From the NCBI RefSeq assembly GCF_030265065.1, contig NC_080413.1:253001-317000 (forward strand): 64,000 nt of DNA, written 5' to 3'. The position numbers were made by a program, and so were the translations under genes. The notes under the pieces were generated by a model. It was not told where the DNA came from. It ran no database searches and saw only the letters and a list, made by a program, of their open reading frames with translations. Positions 15,864-34,100 of this stretch are shown piece after piece (within the stretch, counting starts at the first letter, position 1; each line of letters opens with the position of its first letter). The stretch comes from Corythoichthys intestinalis (Eukaryota; Chordata; Actinopteri; Syngnathiformes; Syngnathidae).

Positions 15864-18800
15864 ATGGAAGCCGTCAGCACGTGGAGTCCCCAACAAGTGC
15901 TGGACTGGATGAAAGGTAACGAGTGAAAAAAAATGAAAGCTTAATTAGACACGTTTTTGCTTAAATTTCGCTCCAGCTTGGGTTAGGTTAGAAGCGGCGC
16001 TTGTTTTAGCAAAAGTCGATCCATCCTGATTCCCTATCAAAAATGACGGCGATAGACTCCAATCCGTTTGGATTGAGTCGGGGACAGCAAATGATCATGT
16101 TTTTTTTTTTTTTTATGCATTTTGAATATTAATATGTGATCACTCAGAAAAAATCCAGTTTTGAAATGATCCAAGATGAATAAGAAGTGACCCGTCATTT
16201 TTGCAAAATGTACAGCAATCAACAGAGTGACCCGAAATGCCCCAAAATCCACAGGATATGATCCAAAATGTACAGGGTGTGCCCCAATTTTTTTTTGTTT
16301 ATTTATTCATTTATATACGGGCGGCCGTGGGGCCACTGGTAGCTGGAGTTGTCCTGGGACCGAAGGGTCGGCGGTACGATTCCCGGCTAGGACTGCCCAC
16401 TGTCGAAGTGCCCTTTGGCAAGGCACTGAACCCTAATTTGCCCCCGATGGGTTGGCAGCGCCTAGCATGGCAGGCAGCAGCACCATTGGCGAAAGGGTAA
16501 ATGTTATGCACTATACACGTAAGTACTGTCCATTTACCATTTATTTTTTGTCATGACAAGAAGTGGGGAAAAATGCCGCCAAAAACAATTGGACGTCTAG
16601 AGATGTCATTGAGGTAACATTGACGCCAAGGGCCTAGGTTTGCATAGGAACGGTAGGGAGCAACTTTTCAGGATGCTCAAACTGTCCCCACCAACCTTTA
16701 AGCAACCTTATTTCATTATATAGAGTTCAAATATATAGGTCATTTAGATTGTCTTCCCATATGTTGTCTACCATTGTTAAGTGAATTATTTTCAACATGT
16801 TCAGACATACATTTATCCCTTTTCACTTGCTGAATGTGCCTGTCCAAATTTTTTCCTTTCAAACGAACTTTGGGTGGCTGATGACTTGAAGCCCTCCGGC
16901 CCACCATAAAGACACACACACACAGACATACTCACACAACCCCGACAGATTCATGTCGACAACATGCTATCCCCTTCAGAGAGAAGGGATATTAGTTTTT
17001 TTTTTTTTTTGGGGGGGGGGGGGGGGGGCAGCAGCAGCCACTGTAGGTCATATAAAAAGACGTCAATATTGCAGAGGTGGGGGGAAACACCACTAGTTTT
17101 GCTACTGAATGTCCGACCTGCAACAGTTGGCATAACATTAAACTTGCTAGCTGTCAAAACTACTGCGGTCAGGCCAGCCTCCACAAGGAACAACCAAGTC
17201 AAGCTAGTCGTCCCTTATTTGGATCATTGTTTGCATTATGTGCATTGCGGTAATATCGTCCCTTACCAATGTGGAGACTAAACCTACGCCCTTGGTTGAC
17301 ACTATTCTAGTGGAATCTTTTGCTCGCAACCTGTGGGTTCCTTTATTAAACAGTGACATTTTTTTAAAAAAGATCATACGGACTCTTGGCGGGCGCGTAT
17401 GGAAGTTCACGATATATGGTCACAGTATGTCTGTGTGTGTTCAATTGGTACAAAAAACTCTTGTTGATGTACAAGCTCATCGAATCGACGGCACCACCCG
17501 GGCCCAGCCCGGCGTGTCTGGACGGGACGGATCCGCGTCGTCCTCTTTACTTGTTGTTTTTGCACTGAGATGTGACAAGTTTGACAGCCAACATCCGTCG
17601 TCCGTTTGGAAGGTCCGCTGGAAGCACTGGAAATTGTAACAGAAACTCTGCGGTTTGGACTCTAATTAGAAGGAGGAGGATCGGCGTGTCCCCTTTGTTA
17701 AGCGCGAGGGAGGAGAAACCCAAACAACACAAGTGCATACATGTTACTCATGCGTGAGGACCTGGTTATAGTAGTAAATAGCAAATGCTTTAACATTGAT
17801 CAAACCATCTTTTAAAAACCTAGTTTTAACGACTTGATTGGAAAGGTTCCGTGAAAGGTCCTTTTGTACTTCTGCCGTCAACTGAAGTGAGTTCATCCCT
17901 AGTCGATGACCAATCTGCTTGAAGCGGGAGGGCTGGCAGAGAATGGACCAATGCAAAATGGATTGGATGTCTAGCGCCGTCAATGGCAGCCATTGACATT
18001 TTCGTTTTTGAAAAAATGTCGTCCATTTATTTATTTCATTGAAACGTCATCATTTACTGCCAGCGCTCCAAGTTCAAATGGCTCGGACGTCTTACCGCTG
18101 TCAGTGTTGTTATTTCCGGAGTTTGCCTATCCCCATTTCTCCCCGTTTTCCACTTCCGTTGTGTTTTTGAGTTGACCTCCTGCCGGCGGGCGCACTCCAG
18201 GAAACCTTTTTCGTCTTGGCATTGTCGTCGGTGACTCCCGAGCGTATAAGCAGACAAGTAGGCCGCCGGCGTCGAAGGAGATGCTGTTGATTTTTTGTTT
18301 AATGATTAACGGCCGTGTTGACGAGTGGCTGCCCTTTGCTCACGTGCCGTCCAACTAGGGTTGCCACCTGTCCCTTAAAATAAGGAACAATCAGAATTTG
18401 GGAATTCAATGTTGCGTTCCGTATTGAACTAATACGGAATAGAAGTGAATCGATGCATTTCTATGCAGTTTAGGAGTTTTGGGGATGTCCCTTTTTTTCT
18501 CTGCCTGTACAGCTTTGGCGCTAGGGGGGCGTCCCGTATTTCTTATTTATGAACGATGGCAACCCTACGTCCAACGGACGCGAAAAGTCCCCTTTCCAAA
18601 ACAAAGCGGTCGGCGGCCGAACCGGGAGGGACCCGGATCGGACGTCTAACGCCGTCGATGGCGGTGACCGAATCGATAACGAGCCGGTTTTGCGCAGGTG
18701 TGGACGACAGCCTGCGGCAGTACCTCCCGGCCTTCGGGTGGCGGCGGGTGGACGGCGAGACGCTTCTCAAATTGACTCACCGAGAACTGTCCGCGATGGG

Positions 18801-21800
18801 CGTGGTCAAAATCGGGCATCAGGAGCTGCTACTAGAGGCCGTCGACCTGCTGTGCGCGCTGGTACGCCGTCGCCGCGGCGACGCTCCCGTCGCAAAACCC
18901 ATTTTGAATCTCGCCCGCGTCCCCGCAGAACCGCGGCGTGGAGTCGGACAACTTGAAGACCTTGGCGGGAAAGATGAGGCTGGCCCACCGCGACCTGAGC
19001 GGCGCCGTAACACGGCGCCGAAAGAACCCGGGCCACGGGTCGCGTCGGCCCGCTAACGACTTCCTGGCCGCCGTGGTGGAGCTGATCGCCGTTGCCAAGA
19101 GTCTGTTGGCCTGGCTGGACAGGTGGGCTGCTGTCAAATGACATCTAAATATCAGAAATAATGTAACGTGTGGAGAAATGTGCGTAGCTGTTGAATTTTG
19201 GGCCACATACGGGTCACTTCCCGTTCATTTCCGGGCATTTTCTGTTGTCGAGTTTATCACTAGTAGACGTCCTGTCCATTTAATGCGAGAGGTGGGGTGC
19301 AGCGAATGAAGGTTGGTTCTTCAAATGGATCGGATGTCTAGCGGCGTCAGAAAAAAGCAGATGCCTCGACATCGATCAAATCATCTTTGGAGAAATAAGC
19401 TATTCGTTTGAATGTGAAGGCATCGACTTTGACGGGGGATGCCAACACGGCCACGTCGGTAGGGGCGATGAAAGTTCTTTTCATGCTTCTGCCATCAATT
19501 GGAAGGGGTTCAGGGGCGCTGAAAGTCACTCACAGCAGGCAGGGGTGCCGAGGATCTTTTTTTACTTTTTTTTCCATCCAAGAACAGCTGTTTAGGTCCA
19601 ATTTTGTCACGCTCGCGCCTTTTCTCCATACAAGAAGGGCACAATGGCAGGACACATGCATGCTGGATAGTTTATGTACTACTACTACTAGGCGACTCCA
19701 AAGACGACTTTCTATTTCACTTACAGTCTGCGTTGGAGTTTTTGTATTGGAAGTAAAAGCGCCCGTGTATTATAATGTAATTCCCAATAGCTAGATGGTG
19801 CAATGACACACTGACACATTTGGAAACTAAAAGGTCCAAAAAGCCTGCTTTTAATACCCCCTTTTCACATCACTAAAATAAATATCAAAGAGCGCTCTGC
19901 AAGCATGTCTTTCCTATTTGAAGACACCAAAGGTAGATAGAACTGTCATCATACTCATCTTTATTTTAGACCTAGGATTGAATTTTGGAAAGTTTTGCTG
20001 GTTTTGAAAAGAAAGAAAAAAAATCGCTCATTCATTTTTGTGCCTTATTCAACGTGACTCGGCAAAATCTCAGGTGGTGACCATTTTATTAACAAAAACT
20101 TTTTTTTTTTTTTTCAACACATATATTTCATCCCCAAAGTTAAATACTGTAGTCTTTCAATATGCTTTATTTATTTATTTATTTTTAAAACAACACCTTT
20201 TTCCTCCCTGACACTAGGGCAGTGTTTTTCAACCTTTTCTGAGTTACAGCACATTTTTACATTGGAAAAAATCTCGTGGCACACCACAAACCCAAAATGT
20301 TCCAAAATTACTTTCTGTACAATATATTTAATTATAAAATCTACATATTTATACTTACTCAGCGTGAACCTTGAGCCTGTTTAAATGAAAACAAAGCCAA
20401 TATGCTGGCAGGAATCTTCAACGGCTCTCAGTCGCACTGTTTTTTTTTTTTTTTTTAATAGCAGTCTTGAAAAGCTCAGACAGTGGGACTTTAGCAATGT
20501 CTTTAACCGCATCAGGGCCGACCATGTCGCTGACAATGGCTTTGCAGGCAGGTAATATTAATGTCTCTGCCACAGTGTGGGACTTTTTGGGATTTAGCAA
20601 CAAGGTAACTGGCTTTGAGGGCTTTCTTATATACCTTTGTTGCCCACCCCCAAAATAAAAAGTTGCCTGTTTCTGTGTTTTCACAAAGGCAAACAAAATA
20701 GTCCATCGACTTGTTTTGAAGCGACGGGTGTTTCGGCCATCGGCCACCTTGCTGTTCTCGACAATGTGTTGGAATAAAACACGGGGAGGATTGATGGTCG
20801 TTACATATGGATAAAATGGAAAGGACATTTCCGTGCATATCGACACTTGATTCTAATCAAATGATGTAGAGTAGACGTGCTGGGGGTCCACATTGTCGCG
20901 GACGGCAAGGTGGCTGATGGCTAGAAACCCGAGCAGTTTTTGAATGCGACTCGCTCATCTGCACATGACCGCGACCTTCTACCTACTCCTTCTTTCCAAC
21001 TGCAAATCTTCCCGACGACATTAAAAAAGAAAAAAAAGCGATATTGGATAATTTGTCGCGGCGATCTCTCACGGCACGCGGGCTGAAAAACACCGCACTA
21101 GAGTGCTCCAGCACCCTATCTCCCGCGCCACTGGAGGAGTTTAACATGAGTAGATGTCCTATCTGTTTGAAGCGGGAAGATTGACGGTGAATGAATGTCC
21201 GTTCGTATGCTGCCAGCCCTCGCACTTCAAATGTCTGACCAAGTTTTGATGACTTTACGTTCAAGTGAGTATGCAATCATTTTGTATTCAGAGGGGGAAA
21301 AGATGACAAAACGGACGCAAATCTCACTGACGTTCAAAGCTTGTATGGGTTTATTCCACACACACCTTTCCTTTCCTTTCCTTTACTTTCCCAGATGAGG
21401 CTTGTACAAGCCTGAACAACATTCCCAGCATTTGACACGTGTCGTGACAAACACTCACTCTTTTGTTTTTCATTTTTCCAACAGAGTGAGCCTTCGCTCC
21501 ACTAGTCCCAGGCCAGACTGGTGATCTGAACAAAATGATACTAGCGTGGACGGATCCGCTTAAATTTTGCGACCAGTCGCGTCGAGGAAATGAATGAAGG
21601 ACATTCTGTGACTTTTGTCGTGTTTGTCGGCAGGACGAGCGCCAGCGATTTCACGTCCACCAAAAGCGACATCGTCCAACTGTGTCTGGAGCTCACCTCC
21701 GCTGTTCAGAAGGTCGGTCGGCCGGCCGGCCGGCCGCCCACTTCCCGTGGCTTCGACGCCGCGGACAGTTTGTTAGCTCATCAAAATCATTCAAAATTTT

Positions 21801-24620
21801 AAACTAGATCACAAATAGTTACAATTTTCCCTTTTTTTTTATTCAAAATATATCGTTTCACAATTTTTTTTTTTTTCCTTTAGGGTTACATTTAGAAAAT
21901 AGACGGTTGGGTAATTGCTACTTTTGTCTAAGGCGTCTCCCATGATATGTTAGCTTGAAGCTAAATTTTACAAAAGGCCCCCCCCCACTCCTCGCTTCTT
22001 TAGTCAAAAGTCTTGTAGGGTCCAAGTTGACTTTTCTGTCTTTTGCCCTTACAGGATTTGACTGTTTATGACATGGAAGAGAAGAGTCTACAAGTGGTCA
22101 GTCTTTTTTTGGCTTTTGATAGCAGGACACACGTACGCGCGCACACACACTTCCCTTTCCGTTGTTTATTCAGCTCGGCAACGTCCACTTCCTGTCTTAG
22201 ATCACGCTTCCTGTTGGCCGCCTTGTTGTTCCCGGCCGTGCTGATTGTCACTCTTTTCCTCTTCAAACTTCGAATAAAGCTAGAAAGGGCAAGATTTTCA
22301 ATACAGCATTTTTAGTGGCACATCAATTGACCCGAAATTCAGCAAATATTTTGGGTCAATGAACAAACTTTTGACATGTCGGCCCTACGTGACCCAAAAC
22401 GGGATGTCCACATATGTCGATGCCAGGTCTAAATGATCATTTTATATATAAACATTAATAGTTATTTCTTTTATATAAAGTAGATGTGTGCTGTATATTT
22501 TGTTTGTTTGCTAGAAAGCTCCCCAGTCAAATCAGATTGAAAGCTATCAAGTGTCTTATTTTGGCGTTTCAGTCCGAGGCTCTGAACAATCTGTGCGAGA
22601 AGACGAGCCAGGCGACCTCCGAGCCTTCCGGGAGCGAGCGCTCGTGCGTGGAGGAAGTCTGCATCTCCGACATCAAGCCCGGCGAAGGCCTGGTGAGCTC
22701 TCGTACAATTTGGCGTCCTCTAGTGGCAAACTGCGGGACCGCAACGTTGGCCTTGCATCGCAGGGGATCTACATCAAGTCCACTTATGACGGACTTCACG
22801 TCGTCACAGGAACCATCGAGAACGTGAGTTGACTTTTTTTTTTTTTTTTAACTGTTTTAGTTTGCCTCCCATTGACGACAATAGAAGTCGATAAGGATGG
22901 GGCGTCTATGTTAAATATAAGGTTTTTTTTCCATTTAAATTTGGATTTTTTTTTTTTTCAAGTAGAAAAGATATTTACTGTTTTTTCCCCTTTGTTGAAA
23001 ATGTTTTTTTCTTCAAAATATATATATACGTTTAAAACAAACAGTCATTCATTTTGGGATTTAAATAGATTTGATTTCATTCAAAAATAAATAGGAAAAT
23101 GTTGACTTATATGCGTTAATTGTGATAGTAGTTTAAATGTCCGCTTGGGTATTTCTTATAGTCGCCCGCAGATAAAACCAAGCGGATCCACGCCGGCGAC
23201 GAGGTGGTCCGAGTCAACGAGCAGACGGTGGTGAGCGTCGACGCCGAGCGAGTCCTCGCGACGCCCCCTCGATGACGCGTTTCGTCGGTCCAGGTGGGCT
23301 GGCGGCTCGACCACCTGGTGGCCAAGTTGAGGGGGGAGTCGGGAAATGTGCGTCTGCTGCTGAAAAAGAGGCCGTCGGGAACGGGCGCCGCCTTCGCCCC
23401 CGCGCCGTTCAAGAACACGCGATGGAGAGCCCCGCGTCACCTCGTAACGTCGGACGGACGTTCGCCTCATCGGGCCTCGTCCGACCTCCCGCGATGGCGT
23501 CCTCCTCGCGCTTCGGACGCCGACCGGCCGGACGTCTCGGACCCGCGCGTCCCCCCTCCGCCCGTCGCGTAAGTGGACCGCGCTCGGCTCCGGTCTCGCT
23601 TCTCTTTGCCATCACTTCCTTTTCTCAGCGAGACGAGTCGGCGTCTCGACGCGTGTCCGGATCCTGACGACGGGACCGTCGGCCCGGATGACGCCTGGCG
23701 AACGCGGCCCCCAGTCCCGGTTCCGGTCCGACTGAGACAGCGCTCCGTTGCCCGAGGTGAACCCAAACTTTTTGCCAAAGTCGTAGCGCACGTTCCCAGA
23801 CGAGCGGTCTCTGGTTCGGCAGGTAAACCCCGGCCCGCGTCCATGCCGGCCGACGTTCTCTCCGCCGTGTCTTGCCAGCGTAGCGCTCCGGGATGGCAAG
23901 GTAAGCGAGTACCAATTTGACTCGTTGCCTGCCAATGCTTTATGAGCGTGCCTAAGAGCAGAACACGATCTATATTGAGAAATTGTATTGACGGCAGCAT
24001 AATTGCATTGGACGTTTTTTGGTGCCAATAGTAGGCTATATAAAGGGGTTTACAGTAAATCATTTTTTTAACAGCAAAAAAAATAAAAAATAAAAAAAAG
24101 GCTCTTTTTGACATTTAAAAAACTTTATTTATTTATCTAACCCTTTCCAATATAATGAAATTAAAATACAAATGAAAAATTTGTGAGTTGGCAAACATTG
24201 ATTATATGACAATATGTATATCAATACTATTCATAAATTCTTCAGCAAAAAAATAGGTGTCCATAAAAAAATATGGACTTTACCCCTAAGTACATTTCCT
24301 CTGCCGCCGTCTAGTGGTCAACTGTAGAAGTGAACGCTCGGCTAAACGAGAAGTTTTAAGTCTGAACCGTTGGCGTCGCAGGCCCCCGTCCACTCCAGCG
24401 CTACCTGAGTAACGACGGCATCGGCGAGGACCCGCGCTTCCCGCCGGCGTACCGGCGCAGCCCGTCGGTCCGCGGCGTCGACCGCATCCGAGGCAGCCGC
24501 CGCCAGCTTGACGTGCGCCAGCGGGAAGTTTCGCCGGAGAAGACGACAGCCGCCCCTGGCAAACGCTCCGCATCGCTGCTGGGAGGCTGGCTGGCTCGCC
24601 TCCGGCTGCTCAGCCACTGA
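15864..24620 (+). CDS. cnksr3: Connector enhancer of kinase suppressor of Ras 3 (CNKSR3)
   Basis: Scaffold protein of the Ras/ERK and epithelial sodium-channel (ENaC) signalling network. Exons: 15864-15915, 18698-18861, 18929-19122, 21634-21712, 22055-22096, 22573-22692, 22764-22823, 23162-23230, 23294-23568, 23629-23900 and 24382-24620; 521 codons in phase. Order: SAM domain (STWSPQQVLDWMKG ... IGHQELLLEAVDLLCAL), CRIC domain (NDFLAAVVELIAVAKSLLAW), PDZ domain (GIYIKSTYDGLHVVTGT ... IHAGDEVVRVNEQTV). There is no PH domain, which separates CNKSR3 from CNKSR1 and 2. C-terminal marks GKPRPASMPAD, LQRYLSNDGI and WLARLRLLSH match human CNKSR3. The 66-nt stretch 23757-23822 may be a further small intron, since both readings keep frame. 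The C-terminal exons are unusually GC- and CG-rich. Confidence 0.92.
16318..16540 (+). repeat. tRNA-derived SINE in cnksr3 intron 1
   Basis: GGGCGGCCGTGGGGCCACTG then GGTACGATTCC resemble A and B boxes of a pol III promoter. The tRNA-unrelated body reads GACTGCCCACTGTCGAAGTG and GGCAAGGCACTGAACC, typical of fish SINEs. The tail is near 16540. Confidence 0.75.
17886..17996. repeat. Palindromic dispersed repeat, near-complete copy
   Basis: GATGACCAATCTGCTTGAAG, GGGAGGGCTGGCAGAGAATG, ATGGATTGGATGTCTAGCGC then CGTCAATGGCAGCC: full layout with flanking CGTCAATGGCAGCCATTGAC. cnksr3 intron 1. A half copy follows at about 18055-18110. Confidence 0.82.
18356..18567. mobile_element. 212-bp hAT-type MITE with exact 8-bp target duplication
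   Basis: Starts TAGGGTTGCCACCTGTCCCT, ends CGATGGCAACCCTA, flanked on both sides by CGTCCAAC (18348-18355, 18568-18575). cnksr3 intron 1. The exact duplication suggests a fairly recent insertion. Confidence 0.85.
19257..19350. repeat. Palindromic dispersed repeat, near-complete copy
   Basis: TAGTAGACGTCCTGTCCATT, GGTGGGGTGCAGCGAATGAA, then CTTCAAATGGATCGGATGTC TAGCGGCGTC. cnksr3 intron 3. Confidence 0.82.
20220..21095 (-). mobile_element. hAT element (SCAND3/ZBED-like) with transposase remnant
   Basis: Termini CAGTGTTTTTCAACCTTTTC and CTGAAAAACACCG; flanks CACTAGGG and CACTAGAG (8 bp, one mismatch). On the minus strand within 20418-20846 are transposase-like segments (KSHTVAETLILPACKAIVSD, DAVKDIAKVPLSE) in more than one frame, so the coding part is shortened and broken. 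cnksr3 intron 3. Confidence 0.78.
21145..21240. repeat. Palindromic dispersed repeat, degenerate copy
   Basis: GAGTAGATGTCCTATCTGTT, GAAGCGGGAAG, GTGAATGAATGTCCGTTCG, then CTCGCACTTCAAATGTCTG. Layout kept, arms imperfect. cnksr3 intron 3. Confidence 0.7.
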
Positions 24621-25105
24621 TGACAAAGATTGAGGAACTCCGTTGACGTGCGGTCCATTTGAACCGGGAACGTCGGCGGATTCAAAATTGAACCGCTGTC
24701 GAGGGATGAAAACAAAAAGCATTGATCGATGGTTTACCCGCACGCGAGAACGTTGGACTTTTTCTATGTATTTTACACAATATAAACAGTAGTAAGCCTC
24801 CAGGGGTGTGTTCTTCAAGGGCCGCTTTCAGAAAAAGCAAAGGAGGCGAGGTCTAATTTGAAATTTCATTTGGTACACTGTGCACAAACACACAAGTCAA
24901 GGCTGTTTCAGTCAGTCGGGATGACCGGAGTTATTTCACAAAAATGAGAATTTCTCCAAGATGAAGTTTACATATACAAAACGTCCAGATGATGAAGCTC
25001 CCGTTAGGTTCCTTGACAACATTCCGTGTTTCACATGGTGGCAAAATCCAAAGAAATGGCCCATCTTTTCTGTGCTCCAAAACCAAGTCCAACACGCGGG
25101 TTCGT
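24621..25105. other. Spacer between convergent cnksr3 and ndufaf7
   Basis: 485 bp holding both 3' ends. A palindromic-repeat fragment (CGTTGACGTGCGGTCCATTT) lies at about 24640. No other gene or element seen. Confidence 0.6.
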
Positions 25106-30608
<5,503 letters not shown>

Positions 30609-31125
30609 TTCGCCGCCCAACGTGAAACACTTTGACGCTCACCTTAGTTTCATATTCGTTGAAAAAAAAAATGGAGTTAAACGTAACCGTATGCTCGTTT
30701 CAAGTCCAAACAGAGAGGCTTAATTTCATCATTAGCTATTAGAAGTCCTTACGATAATGCTAAAGCTAACGCCTCCCTCTCAAGGAGACTGTAATGAGAA
30801 ACAGAAACGACGGCTATCCTTTCACAATAAAACGATCTGCCACGATGCTCGTTTGTCGAATTTTAATGAGGCAGCCTGAACGTCCAACCCATTCGATGTG
30901 GGAGCGTTCGCGCCGCGGCGAATGAAACTTCCCTTCCGGTCCAAATGGATTGAATGTCTACTCGCGACAAATTTGGGATAAACGCATTGAAATGCAATGC
31001 AATGCGTTGCCCTGAAAAAAAAAAAAAAAATAATAATAATAATAAAAACACGTATCACTCAAGCGGAAATGATGTAACGATTCTACTCTTTGCACTTCCG
31101 GGTCGTACGTCCTCATGCGAGCAGC
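30609..31125. promoter_or_regulatory. Shared upstream region of ndufaf7 and cebpz
   Basis: 517 bp between the two divergent start codons. It has CACTTCCGGGTCGTACGTCC just before cebpz (ETS-like CTTCCGG). A palindromic repeat copy lies at 30873-30965 and an A/TAA-rich run at 31014-31045, so transposon-type sequence makes up much of this interval. Both transcription starts are inferred. Confidence 0.6.
30873..30965. repeat. Palindromic dispersed repeat in the ndufaf7/cebpz promoter interval
   Basis: GAACGTCCAACCCATTCGAT GTGGGAG, CGCGGCGAATGAAAC, then CGGTCCAAATGGATTGAATG TCTACTCG. Both arms and the GCGAATGAA centre are recognisable. Confidence 0.8.
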
Positions 31126-34100
31126 ATGGCTCCCAAAAACAAGCTGAGAAAAAAGTCCAAAGCGGCTTCGAAATGGACAAAACGACCGCAAGAGAACCAC
31201 ACGGACGAGGAAAACTACGAGAAGGAGGACAACGATGCGGATCTAGGACAAAATGGAGCCGCGGTGGAGGCCGACGGCTTCAGTTTGGAAGAAGTTTTGC
31301 GGCTGGGCGGCACCAAGGTGACTCCACATATTCGTGAGCTCATGAGCACAACTAAGAACTGCTCTTATTTCTGAATATTAGCCAAGCTTAGCATTTTAGT
31401 GCCAAGTCGGTAAAACACTATTCTTTTTTCTTTTTTTTTTTACACACACATTATCTATCGCCGTCAATCGACGTACCCGACTTTTTGCTCGCAGGCCGAC
31501 TTCACGCTCCTGTCCAACTTGGACGCGTCCAACGAGCTGGTGGACGGAGGGAAAAAAGGCGCCATAGACGACCTGGAGGACGGCGAGCTGGAAAAGTTCA
31601 TCGCCAAATTGGGTATTCGTCAGTTTTCCGACGTGCAGATTCTCCCGGACGAGACGGAGGAAAAAGGCGTTCCTGAAAAGCCCAAGCCCGCTCAGGAAAA
31701 AGCTTCAAAGGAGAAGAAGCAGCTTCCTGAGGAGAAGAAGAAGAAGAAGAAAGAGCCTAAAAGCAAAGGAGAGGCGGCGGCAAAACGGAACGTGTTCGAG
31801 TTCCACCCGAGGAAAATCCTGCTGGTCAAACCCGGCGGCAAATGGTACGAGTCGGAGTACAGCGCCGAGGGCTCGGAATCCCCGCAGGATCCCGCCCTGA
31901 CGTCCTCCTACCGGGAGCTGGCCCGCCGGCTCTTGGAGGCCGACGTGGAGCTCTACAAGAGCAAGAAGAACCCGGGCAAAGGCGCCAACTCGGCCTGGAT
32001 GAAGACGGTGGTGACGGCCGGCGTCCTGGCCGACAGGATGGCGGCCGTCACGCTGCTGGTCCAGGACGCGCCGGTGCACACGCTGGAGCACGTGGAGAGC
32101 CTGGTGGCGGCCGTGGGCAAGAAGGGCGGGAGGCGCGCCGGGCTGATGGCCATGGACACGCTGAGGGAGCTGCTCCTCTCCGAGCTGCTGCCGGAGACGC
32201 GCAAGCTTCGGGCCTTCGAGCGACGCCCGCTGGAGAGGCTGGAGGAGATGGCCGGCGGCAACCGCGACGCCCGAGACCGACGCCTGCTCCTCTGGTACTT
32301 TGAGCACCTCCTCAAGCAGCAGGTGGGTTCCAACAAGTGGAAATGAGGTTATGAATCCCACGGATGCTTTGACATTGATCAAAATCATCCTGACGGTGCT
32401 ACAATATATCGACAACTAATCGATTAGCAAATGAATCGACAACTATTTTTATAAGTACCGTATTGGACCGAATATAAGATGGCCCTGATTATAAGACGAC
32501 CCCCTCTTTTTCAAGACTCAAGTTTGAAAAAAGACTTTTTGAACACCAAATCCATTTTTATACAGAAAATAATTACAGTACATCTGAAACAAATGATAAT
32601 AACAATATATTTGAGAGAAAAAGCATGTTATTTTGCCTCATTCAAATCTGAACATTTAAATATGTAAACTAAAGTGCAATCACATTCGTAAATGAATGAC
32701 TTCTGGTTTTTGAAATGGAAATAAACCAATCTATTGTGATGAAACAACAAAATTGCATTCACCATCAAAGTGAAGTCTAACCGTAGTCTTGAAACAAATC
32801 TGAATAAGGAAAAACATTGCAATAAAATCATGCAAAGTGGTTCAACTTAAAAGAATAGCTGAGATCTGTCATGACAGAACATCGCTTGCTCCAATGATAT
32901 CTGGCGCCGTCTAGCGTCGTGAATGGGTATAATGTCTAGACTGCGAATATAAGACGACCCCCTCTTTTTCAATCTTATTTCAATGCAAAAAACCACCGGG
33001 GCAATACAGTAATTAATGGTTTATTTTGAGCAGGTGGCCCGGTTCGTGGCGTCGCTGGACGCGGTGGCTCACGACACGGTGGCGGCCACCAAGGCCAAGG
33101 CGCTGGACACGGCGTACCGGCTGCTGCGCGAGCGCCCCGAGCAGGAGCGGGCGCTCCTGGCGCAGCTGGTCAACAAGCTGGGCGACCCCGACTACAAGAT
33201 GGCGGCCAAGGCCTCGCACCTGCTGGAGACCCTGCTGCACCGCCACCCCAACATGAAGGCGGTGGTGTGCGGCGAGGCCGAGCGGCTGATGTTCCGCGCC
33301 AACGTGGGCGCCAAGGCGCAGTACTACGCCGTCTGCTTCCTCAACCAGGTGCGCCTGAGCCACGAGGAGGCGGCGCTGGCCGCCAAGCTGGTCTCCGTCT
33401 ACTTCGCCTTCTTCCGCGCTCGCGTGGCCGAGCGGGACGTGCGCTCCAAGATGCTGGGCGCGCTGCTGAGCGGCGTCAACCGGGCCTACCCCTACGCCGG
33501 CGTCGGCGACGAGGCCGTCCGGGAGCAGACGGACACGCTCTTCCGGGTGGCGCACCTGGCCAAATTCAACACGGCCGTGCAGGCGCTCATGCTGCTCTTC
33601 CAGGTCATGGACTCCCGCCAGAGCCTCTCCGACCGCTACTACGTGGCCTTGTACCGGTCGGTAAAAAGATATTCGTCTTAGTCAAATCTTTTGGAATATT
33701 GAGGGTTTATTTTTATTCGTCTTAGTCAAATCTTTTGGAATATTGAGGGTTTATTTTTGGCGCAGGAAGCTTTTGGACGCCGGCCTGTCGACGTCCACCC
33801 GGCAGAACATGTTCCTCAACCTGATGTACAAATCGCTGAAGGCCGACACGGCGGCGCGGCGCGTCAAAGCCTTCCTCAAGCGCCTGCTGCAGGTCGGCGC
33901 CGAGCAGGGGGCCGGCTTCGCCTGCGGCGCCCTCTTCCTCTTCTCCGAGCTGCTGCGGGCCAAGCCGGGACTCAAGACGGCGCTGCACGAGGCCGGGGTA
34001 CGCCGAAGCTCGCTTCCCCCTCCCCCCCGCATTTCTCGTTTCCGTCGTTAACGCCCGCTTGATCCAGGATGGAGAAGAGGCCTTCAAAGACCTCCCCGAA

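Noticed and set aside
23467-24114. Minus-strand 215-codon open frame opposite cnksr3
   Set aside because: Arg/Gly-rich mirror of the GC-rich sense exons, without any family mark.
31705-32415. Long antisense open frame opposite cebpz exon 2 (also 33013-33555)
   Set aside because: Low-complexity Leu/Val/His-rich product mirrored from GC-rich Lys/Glu/Ala codons; the sense strand matches CEBPZ throughout.
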